A stretch of DNA of 64,000 nt from Copromyces sp. CBS 386.78 (Eukaryota; Ascomycota; Sordariomycetes; Sordariales; Sordariaceae), in contig MU839153.1 in NCBI GenBank assembly GCA_030685235.1, forward strand, positions 165,103 through 229,102, read 5' to 3'. Shown piece by piece: positions 56,890 through 64,000 of the stretch; the stretch's first letter is position 1; each line of letters begins with the position of its first letter. The translations under genes and the position numbers were made by a program. The notes under the pieces were generated by a model, which was given only the letters and a program-made list of their open reading frames with translations, did not search any database and was not told the origin of the DNA.

Positions 56890-57513
56890 GATGGCCTTTT
56901 CTGGTGATGGATCGGAACCTGACTAAAGTGGCGGTGGTATTTGCATGTGTGTACGCATGCTTTTGTTGTAATACTCAGTGGCATCGTTTAACACATGGTA
57001 TTGGCGTTGGGGTGTTGGCATTTTGTGAATGTCCTGTTATTATACTAGTGTCAGGAAGTTCGTCGTTTCCTTTGCGAATAAAAGAGTGCTCTGGAGTGTC
57101 CAATTGTGAAGGAGATTCTTTGCTCCATCTCACATGTATGTGGCTTGTGATCGATGCATACCGAAGCAGTAGCCTATAGGGGCCATTAAGGCTTATTGGG
57201 GGCCTACAAGGGTTTTTTTATTTGTAAGGCATGGGCTTTCAGTAAGGATTGTTAGTATTAAAAAGGATTGTTAGGCTGAGGGAAGCCTCTAATTGGTCAG
57301 ATTTTAGTATAAAAAAATAAAAATTAAAGACCCTGAAAAGAGCCCTCTAAAAATCCTTATCAAGGTTTTTAATTAGAAGTAATTCCGGTTATAATAAGAA
57401 AGGTAAGGGGTTTTTTAAGTAGTAATCGAATAAAGGCCCGGATTTTAATTTCAAAATCTAGATGAAAGCATTCACACTTCCGCGCGCGAAACTTTTCGCG
57501 CAACAGAAAAAAA
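56890..57513. other. 3' flank and AT-rich relic
   Basis: After the gene's 3' flank, 57,180-57,470 is AT-rich with GGGGCC/GGGCC patches, probably a RIP-mutated repeat fragment of unknown origin. A perfect palindrome GCGCGAAA-CT-TTTCGCGC is at 57,484-57,501. Confidence 0.45.
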
Positions 57514-57586
57514 GCTACTACTAGTTGGAATCGAACTGGCGATCACAAGAATAAAAGCGACGATGAGAACCATTAAACCACTAGCT
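57514..57586 (-). tRNA. tRNA-like Pol III unit (weak)
   Basis: On the minus strand: A-box TGGTTTAATGG, B-box AGTTCGATTCC and seven T after the end. The acceptor strands GCTAGTG and TAGTAGC pair at six of seven positions, but the T stem (GCCAG with CCAAC) does not pair and an anticodon arm is not evident. Most likely a tRNA pseudogene. Confidence 0.3.
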
Positions 57587-58988
57587 CAATTAATTGAAAG
57601 TAGGCTTTATTCCTTATTCTAATATAGGGCGATATTTTCCGGGGAAGGAACTTGGGAACTTAGAAAAAATTTCGAAGGCAATTACCCGTGCTACGCCCCT
57701 ACTTTTTTGGACTCGCCAGATAGACGGGTGCATTTGGATAAACCCCTATATGCCCGCTAACCTTTACCGATATGGCCCACTGAAACCAACAATCCTTCCA
57801 CCCCTTGTCAAGGCCTACAACCCTTCCCCTCTCCTACACTTTCCCACTATGGTATTTTCTAAGTCGAGACCGTTGGTAACCCACAAGCCGACCGCACCTG
57901 ACCATTCCTGCAGGCAGGATTGGACGCAAGAACTACTAACCCCCTTTTCAGCGCTCACGATGTAAACAACGGGCGTCGCTTAACTTGGTGGGGCACAGCC
58001 CTCGCCAAGACGCATTATGTTCTCAGTGATTGGCGGTGCGGCTAAACTACGTTATCGATAGCGCCTATTAATCTCGCTTATTTCGCTTGCTGGCTTGACA
58101 CATGCCCCGCATTCAACGACATTCAAACGTTCACCACAAAACAGCAAGAGCACTCTGACACCACTCTTCTGGGGAAAGTAGCGAGTAATAAATGTACCCG
58201 CATTCTGCCAGGTACGTGCCGGCTTCTTCAAAATCCAACAACGTAAGTTCCTTCCCCCAAAGTCTTTGACAGTGCCTGGCCTCCCGGAACAACCCCAAGA
58301 CCATTTCCCAACCCGACAGCATCACCGAAAATGGTCCGGAAATTCATCATTTGCTTTGTCCTCTACTTCGTCATTGTTTGGTGTCGGATGGCCGTTGTGG
58401 ATGTTGTATTTCTGGCTCAGGACCGCAAAAACTGTCATCGAGCCGAAGACTCAAGAGAACCCAACTTCGACGACAAAAGCATGCGATGGAACCTGCAATC
58501 TTCGCTGTCCCTCCAACGAGGAGGGGATGACCCGTGCCACTACCAACAGAGGGATCGTGAATGTGAACTTAGTCTCTGCTTCCTTTAACCAAGCTAGTAC
58601 CATTGAATTACCTTCCCCATTGTCTCAGACTTGGAGAGTTCCCCCCTTCCGGCCTTGCGTCCCGACTAACTCTATACCTACCTACTACGCTCCCAAAGTT
58701 TTCTGTCTCTCTTCACAGCCGAGATTATGATACCGACATCGACGACATTCCCACCAAAGCTCGTTCTTTGTTTTTGCTTGCGTCCATGAAACTACTACCT
58801 TTGCTCTGTTTCGCATTCATGATCAGCCGGTTCATTATAAAGCTTGACTTTTCTCCTTGATTTTCCTTCCTAGTATCATTTACTCCATGTCAGTCTCCGT
58901 AGGCTGGGTCCTTTCTTCCAGAGGCCCCTACCCCAAAAATCTGCTGTGGCTTCCTTGCGTGAACATTTGCTAACAGATATGCTTCTAC
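57587..58988. other. Spacer without a recognised gene
   Basis: Short frames only, up to about 150 residues (58,266-58,730 plus), without any recognised feature. Confidence 0.4.
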
Positions 58989-59560
58989 TCAGCGCCAGGA
59001 GGCCGAGAAAATGGTACTCCCGCTTGAGGGAAAGGGAAATCCTTTGTCGGGTAGAGACAAGGAGTCCGCGCTGTCCTCCACAAGGATGTTGCCATTGTCA
59101 CCCTGTGCGAGTGCCAGTCTGACCTTCTTCCATTTATCCTTCAACTCGGACACGGTGCAAGTCGGAGTCTTGCCCTTAGCCCACTTAACGATGGCGTTCT
59201 CGAACACGAGCCTTTGGATGTCGTCGACTTAAGACTCGAAGCCTGAGGTTAGCATGTTCAACGCTCACCAAAGTCTGGTGTTGGCGGTCATGACATCATC
59301 CAACTTGGTCTTTACGCCCTCAAACTTAAGGTAGTCTCCATACCGTCGACCGGCTCACACAAGGCGGCCACCCCCCTTCCTGTATAATTGTATTACTAAG
59401 TGCTGACAGCAGACATATCTTTGCCCTCGTAATAACGGTTCTCATAGCCGACATTGCAGCCCGCCCTGCCCGTCACAAAGCGTGATTGACGAGGTGTTGC
59501 TTGGATGCAGGTTGTCGCTCTTTTTCCGAATCCCCTTCAAATTAATGTTATTTGACGTTC
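58989..59560 (-). pseudogene. Fragments of a decayed multi-exon gene, Myb/SANT-like
   Basis: Three coding-looking pieces follow each other on the minus strand. One (about 59,420-59,530) contains GRAGCNVGYENRYYEGKDMS. The next (about 59,260-59,335) reads RYGDYLKFEGVKTKLDDVM. The last (58,989-59,228) contains VFENAIVKWAKGKT and TVSELKDKWKKVRLAL; the latter resembles the third helix of trihelix/Myb-DNA-bind-3 domains. A GTGAGC donor and GCTAAC branch site stand between the last two pieces, but the frames do not join cleanly with any nearby AG. Probably a decayed gene; a real gene with unusual splicing is possible. Confidence 0.3.
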
Positions 59561-59660
59561 ATGCCCAGTGCCGTCACCACCCTTGTTCCACACTCTCAAG
59601 GCGCTACCTTGCTAAAGTGCACCGCAAATACCCAACAGTGAGTGACCTTGCGTCCTGCTC

Positions 59661-59673
59661 GGGGTATATAAGT
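59661..59673 (+). promoter_or_regulatory. TATA-like element before a tRNA-like unit
   Basis: GGGTATATAAGTG lies about 30 bp before the 5' end of the tRNA-like unit at 59,698, the same distance as the TATA of Pol III genes in some fungi. Confidence 0.35.
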
Positions 59674-59697
59674 GGAAGGTTCCAAGGTTCTTTCTGT

Positions 59698-59792
59698 GGT
59701 CCGCTAGTGCAGCCGGGAGTAATGCGAGAGAGCTCTTCGTGAGCTGCTACCAAGTAAACTGGAAGCTGCCGGTTCGATTCCGGTGCGGATCA
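59698..59792 (+). tRNA. tRNA-like Pol III unit, 95 nt
   Basis: The acceptor strands GGTCCGC and GCGGATC pair at all seven positions (one G-U), followed by an A discriminator. The T arm GCCGG-TTCGATT-CCGGT carries B-box GGTTCGATTCC. The A-box is TAGTGCAGCCGG. GCTACC/GGAAGC could form a long variable arm as in Ser/Leu tRNAs, and eight T follow. The anticodon arm is unclear: AGCTC/GAGCT closes a 5-nt loop TTCGT. A TATA-like element lies 30 bp upstream. Either a tRNA with an intron I cannot place or a tRNA-derived element. Confidence 0.5.
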
Positions 59793-60795
59793 CTTTTTTT
59801 TGCACATTTCTCCTTTTTGCTTGAATGATTCCCGTTGGGCTTTCCGGTAAAGACAACGGAAAATAACACGATGTGTTTGTCCTTCATTTTGCAGGCTCTG
59901 GTGCAAGGATGACTAATACGACATAAGGCTTCTTGGACAACAAAGTATTCGACCATGGTGATGATAATTCTTCGAATGTTTTGCTTCTTGAACGGAAGCC
60001 TGACACTTCTTGGGTGGCTAATGTTGTGACCCACGGGTCCTTCCATCTTATCCCCACAACCTTTTGTTTTCTTTTGCCCCTCCTGACCCCGCCCCCCAAA
60101 GTTGAGTACGGATCGGTTGGCCTAAAAAAGGCCGTTACCAAGATGTGATAAGCGATCACAAGAATTTTACAACACTTCGGCCGGGGTCACTTGAGTATGA
60201 ACAGTTCCGAGAGTGCCTCAAAGTATGGTCAAAGGTGTAGAAAAGACGCCAGTATGTATACATGGTAACATGGGCGAGAGCCGAGAGGTAATATACAAAC
60301 CGTGACGTGTTTTGTTCATTATTACGACCACTTTGCCTGCCCAGCCACTGGCCTGTTCCCTTTCGTTTAGTCTTGCCCCGCTGGCCCGCCTCCGGCCCTT
60401 CTTTCTCCGTGCACTCCGGCGCCAAATCTCAACATCCCTACGCGTTTGCCTTTCTTCCCGTCCTTCTCTCACTCGCTCCTGTTGCCGTTCCATCAATAAA
60501 CTTCTCCGTCGCAACGTGGCCACCCGCACCCCTTTCAGTTTAACTTCGAGCTCTTCCCATCCCTGTTTGGATTGCAAGAACTGCTCTCCCTCCAGCCTCT
60601 TTTCAGCTTGTCTGGAGCGCACTTGCTAATCAGTAGTTGCGCACTGAAAGTCTTTACCGAGTAAGTGTTCTTCTCTCCTCGCTTCAGATATAACCATTCA
60701 AATGCGGCTCTTTTGAATCTTGGAGCGCAATGATGGAGCGTATCGTAAACTAACAAGATGTTTATTACGCAGGTAATACCCCGTCCTGCCATATT
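59793..60795. other. Upstream region of the long RNase H-like gene
   Basis: Presumed promoter and leader. CT-rich from about 60,330 to 60,600. Opposite frames are composition shadows. No separate gene seen. Confidence 0.4.
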
Positions 60796-62649
60796 ATGGA
60801 GGCAACTGATGAAGCTCCGACGCGGAGCCCTCGCGATGAGAATCGCGCGACGGAGATTAACGGAAGCAAGAGATCGGGAGACGAGACACCCATCCCAAGT
60901 ACATCGGAAATGGTAACGAACGGCGCAAAGAAGAGGCGGCTTGATGATGCAGGTGAAGCACAGGTCACACTCGAGTTGACGGAAGCCGACGATAACGATG
61001 GGGTCAATATGGGGGCGGCAGAGTTCGATGATTTGTCCGGTCATGCAGAAGCGTCGTTCCCACCATCATCAGCAATGCATGGTGCGGATGCGCAAGAGGA
61101 GCTCCCTCACATCATACAATCCATTGAGGTGGATGCCATTGAGCAAGAAGATGTGTTGGGAACAGCCTCCCCAAAACATGAAGCAACCAGTGGAAGCATG
61201 GCAGAATCGGAGGCGGCAAACGCGACAACTTGGAAGCGCTCGCCTAGGTCTCCTTCACCGCTCGAAGACCCAAGAATCCCTCTTTGGAAGGCTGAAACCA
61301 GGTCATTCAAGGGAACTATGTTCCGTCATAGCGAATCAATTGCGACAGCCATCGAGACCGCCGAAGCCGCCCAAAATGGGGATCTCTTCGTCGATGGAGC
61401 TCCCCAATTTGCCATATTCTGCGACGGATCCAGCGAAAACACTCGGTTTGCACAATTTCACGGAGACAGGGGAGGATACGGTGTAGTCTTTAGGGACCCC
61501 TACGAATCCGGTGATCATATTGGCATAGACCTTGCTCCCAACCGCCTTCAACCGGAAGTCTTCGGCAAAGATGACGTCTGGGGCGTGAAAGACTTTGTCA
61601 TCTTGAACTGGTTAAACCGCAAGACATATAGTGCCGAGCATGCGGAAATCAGCGCTCTTGCACAGGGCTTGGAGGAGATCATCAAACGTGTCGACCGTTT
61701 TGGTCCACCTTTGTCTACGCTCAAGATCTTCTCGGATTCGGCTGCTTGTCAGAATCGCATCGCCAGTGGAATACTTGTTGGTGATGAGTTCATGTCGGGT
61801 GGCGTTGGCAACAACTACATAAACAATGGCAGCAATGTCAAAGCGGAGAGGAAGCGCAAGAGAAAGGAGGTATCTTTCAGCGACAAGCACACCAACCCCA
61901 TTGTCCGCGCAATCATATGGCAGTCGCATTATCTCTTCGAGCGCGGGTGCACCATCGAGATACACTGGATCCCGCGCAACCTCACTTTTGGCGCATATCT
62001 AGCGGATCATGTCGCTGGCTTGTGGCGGGGGGAAGGCGCCGTCTTCAGCCAGTCAAACCTGGCACGCGAGCAAAGGGACGGCATCATAGACAAGCTGAGC
62101 GAGGAGGTCAACGAGATTGTACGTAGAAGATCTACACCTCCTCCTCACAACAAGCGATGGAACAAGAAGAGGAAGCTGTTGAGACCCCCCTCGAAGAAGA
62201 AGGGCCCCGGTCCTCCCAAGAACATGCTCCTCCCAAAAAAAGGGTCAAGCAACAAGGCTGGCAAGAAGCCCCCCCGTTCGGTCAACATCCTCAACGCCCG
62301 ACGATCCTTTGCCTTTCGCCCCTCTCCGTCACCATACCGCCAAGCTCCTTCTTCTTCTTCTTCCTCTCAGTTGGTTCCGGCAGGTAACACATTTCCGGCT
62401 GCCGCGGCTTTCTCTGTCAGCGAGCCTTTGTTGCACCAAGATGAGCACCGCCCGCCCACGTTGGACACTTTTCCGACGTGGTTCTTCCCAGATGCTGTAC
62501 CACCTCGCAAGGCACCTGCTCCGACACCCGGGGTTCGCTGGGAGATAAAGGACGAGGATGAGGTCGAGGTGGGCATTGTTGGGAATGAGAAGGATGAGGC
62601 TGGTGAGATGGAGGGTGGGGAGGAGGTCGAGAAGGAAAAGGAGCAGTAG
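60796..62649 (+). CDS. RNase H-fold protein, long member
   Basis: Single-exon frame of 617 residues. Residues 1-150 are charged and disordered, with KKRR near 54 as a possible nuclear signal. The RNase H core spans about 203-420: D210 (IFCDGS), GGYGVVFRDPY, E284 (YSAEHAEISAL), D314 (IFSDSA) and D404 (YLADHVAG), the full acidic set of RNase HI. A basic insert (KAERKRKRKE) lies between D314 and D404. After the shared FSQSNL...QRDGIIDKLSEE comes a Lys/Pro-rich and acidic tail of about 175 residues. It is a paralogue of 55996-56889, with the same N-terminal SPRSPSP...RIPLW and the same core order. There is no RT or integrase. Possible roles: RNA-DNA hybrid processing, transposon-related function or a non-enzymatic fold; unknown. 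Confidence 0.82.
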   Translation: MEATDEAPTRSPRDENRATEINGSKRSGDETPIPSTSEMVTNGAKKRRLDDAGEAQVTLELTEADDNDGVNMGAAEFDDLSGHAEASFPPSSAMHGADAQEELPHIIQSIEVDAIEQEDVLGTASPKHEATSGSMAESEAANATTWKRSPRSPSPLEDPRIPLWKAETRSFKGTMFRHSESIATAIETAEAAQNGDLFVDGAPQFAIFCDGSSENTRFAQFHGDRGGYGVVFRDPYESGDHIGIDLAPNRLQPEVFGKDDVWGVKDFVILNWLNRKTYSAEHAEISALAQGLEEIIKRVDRFGPPLSTLKIFSDSAACQNRIASGILVGDEFMSGGVGNNYINNGSNVKAERKRKRKEVSFSDKHTNPIVRAIIWQSHYLFERGCTIEIHWIPRNLTFGAYLADHVAGLWRGEGAVFSQSNLAREQRDGIIDKLSEEVNEIVRRRSTPPPHNKRWNKKRKLLRPPSKKKGPGPPKNMLLPKKGSSNKAGKKPPRSVNILNARRSFAFRPSPSPYRQAPSSSSSSQLVPAGNTFPAAAAFSVSEPLLHQDEHRPPTLDTFPTWFFPDAVPPRKAPAPTPGVRWEIKDEDEVEVGIVGNEKDEAGEMEGGEEVEKEKEQ

Positions 62650-63420
62650 GGGCACGGTGAGAGCAGTGGAAAGTAAGACGAGGAGAAATATTGAAAGTGG
62701 TTGTTTGTTGTTTCCGCTTGTTGTTTTTGTCGCGCCGTCAAGTAATAGGGCGCAAGGCGGCTACATGTATTTGGGGATCTTGGGCATAGTGACGGACTAA
62801 AGGCGTTTCTCTTCTTGCTTTCTGATGGAAATACCCAAGATTTGTTGCCTTTCCAAGAGTTGGTCGTTGCTGTTTGTGTTTTGTTTGTCATGTACTGTTC
62901 AAGTTGTACTCTCCGTCTATATACCTTATCAAGAGTAAACCTACCCGCACACCATCGAAACCTACCCGCACACCATCCCCCACATATATCAGCTGTCATG
63001 TAAATTATCGTGTTTTAGCGGTAAAACTCACTGTTTTGAATAGTCATTACCATTTTAATCACCTAGCTATGTAACCTAGAGTATGCTGTGACCTAGATTA
63101 CTCCAGATCACTCAAATCTCGTGATCAACCTATGGTATTTAGTGCAATCTACTATAGATGCGAGAAAAGGGGGCAAATGTATAAGTTTGAAAGGGTGTAA
63201 ATGTGCAAGTTTGAAAGTGCGAAAAAATTGACCAAGTTAGTGTAAATCGCTCCGGTTAAATCTACTGTGTACTCTGGTTAAATCTACGGTACCCATATAA
63301 ACATGTGACCCAAACCCCTATGTCGCTAGTATATTAGTCCTATACGAATCTACTACAAACTGATATGCAAGTGCCATCGCCACTAAAATATAAGTTGAGG
63401 GTATACGAGTAAACGAAATA
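62650..63420. other. 3' flank and short direct repeats
   Basis: Presumed 3' UTR and spacer. Contains AACCTACCCGCACACCATC twice in tandem near 62,938-62,977, and a TGTAAATGTGCAAGTTTGAAAG-like doublet near 63,172-63,220. No gene. Confidence 0.45.
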
Positions 63421-63910
63421 ATGCAATTTCAGTAGAGAGATGCGATTTCAGCAGAGAGATAATTATATATAAAATAATATAAGTACTATCTACTAGTACT
63501 AGCTATAAGGGGGGTTCTGGGGAGGGTTCTAGTAAGGGTATTACTGCCCGTACTAGATCTAACTCTAAGTAGATAATTGTATTAGCGGGCTCTAATAAAT
63601 TCTTTAATATATATTATTTATAGAGGGGGGTATTAAGGGGGGTAATATCCCCCTTTATAAAGTTATTACAGATTATTACTATTAGAAGTTATAGCCTTAC
63701 TAATATACTTACTATTATAATAAAGGGGAGAAGCTATATTATAAACATAGTCTTCCCTTGGGCGGAGCTGGATATGCCCGAGGGAGGCAGTGAAACGCCC
63801 ATCTTCTAGAATACTTATTAGTTAAGTTTTTAGAATAGGAATTTCTTTCTTACTAAAGGCCGTAGTCCTACGGCCTCTACCTAAAAATTTAAGTCTTTTA
63901 AATTTTTTTA
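63421..63910. other. AT-rich, probably RIP-mutated repeat fragment
   Basis: Composition shifts to AT-rich with G-runs, as in the mutated elements at 3-9 and 27-38 kb. One plus frame reads like Ser/Arg-rich gag sequence broken by stops, but too little is left to classify. An 8-bp-arm hairpin GGCCGTAG-TC-CTACGGCC (63,858-63,875) precedes the terminal microsatellite. Confidence 0.45.
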
Positions 63911-64000
63911 ATTTTTATTTTTATTTTTATTTTTATTTTTATTTTTATTTTTATTTTTATTTTTATTTTTATTTTTATTTTTATTTTTATTTTTATTTTT
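63911..64000. repeat. (ATTTTT)15 microsatellite at the window edge
   Basis: Fifteen perfect hexamers running to the last base, so its full length is unknown. Such arrays can be the 3' tail of a non-LTR element reading from either side, or simple satellite growth. Confidence 0.9.

Overview
This is a filamentous ascomycete genome window, almost certainly Neurospora or a close Sordariales relative. The reasons are a dispersed single-copy 5S rRNA gene of the Neurospora type with its upstream TATA element, short introns with GTAAGT/GTATGT donors and CTAAC/CTGAC branch sites, a fungus-specific elongation factor 3, and blocks of transposon DNA turned AT-rich by C-to-T changes on both strands, the signature of repeat-induced point mutation (RIP).

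Layout. 0-3 kb: an acidic hypothetical protein (5' end probably outside the window) and a small coiled-coil protein. 3.0-9.4 kb: a complete RIP-mutated Ty1/copia element with 166-bp LTRs and an AAAAA target duplication; a 514-bp hAT-type MITE sits inside its RNase H region. 9.8-18.4 kb: gene-dense housekeeping DNA with an RNPS1-like SR/RRM protein, an intron-containing tRNA-Glu(CTC) and elongation factor 3. 18.9-19.2 kb: a tRNA-Glu-like pseudogene and a 5S rRNA gene. 19.2-24 kb: no convincing gene. 24.0-25.4 kb: a membrane-anchored GH16 enzyme. 25.9 kb: a 355-bp PIF/Harbinger-type MITE. 27.0-38.65 kb: an 11.7-kb nested complex in which a RIP-mutated hAT transposon (8-bp target duplication) is split by a chromodomain Ty3/gypsy element (345-bp LTRs, CGTAA duplication) and by a second hAT-type MITE. 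40.4-43.2 kb: a polytopic GT2 glycosyltransferase.

43.9-62.7 kb is an accessory region with two lineage-specific gene families. Two intact genes and one pseudogene encode cysteine-rich proteins with an identical C2-H3-C11-C13-C21-H23 N-terminus and a shared CPEYFGD core. Two intact genes encode RNase H-fold proteins that keep all four acidic catalytic positions. They are mixed with MITEs, a minisatellite-bearing repeat present in opposite orientations, a gypsy integrase relic, an LTR fragment and several tRNA-like Pol III units. The last 0.6 kb is AT-rich relic DNA ending in an (ATTTTT)15 microsatellite at the window edge.

How the genes relate. RNPS1-like (exon-junction/splicing), EF3, tRNA and 5S serve gene expression; GH16 and GT2 are cell-surface polysaccharide enzymes. 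I recognise no metabolic cluster, CRISPR array or prokaryote-style operon. The best candidates for undescribed biology are the two accessory families and the hairpin-loop inversion between the two PIF-type MITE copies. All calls are by eye, without database searches.
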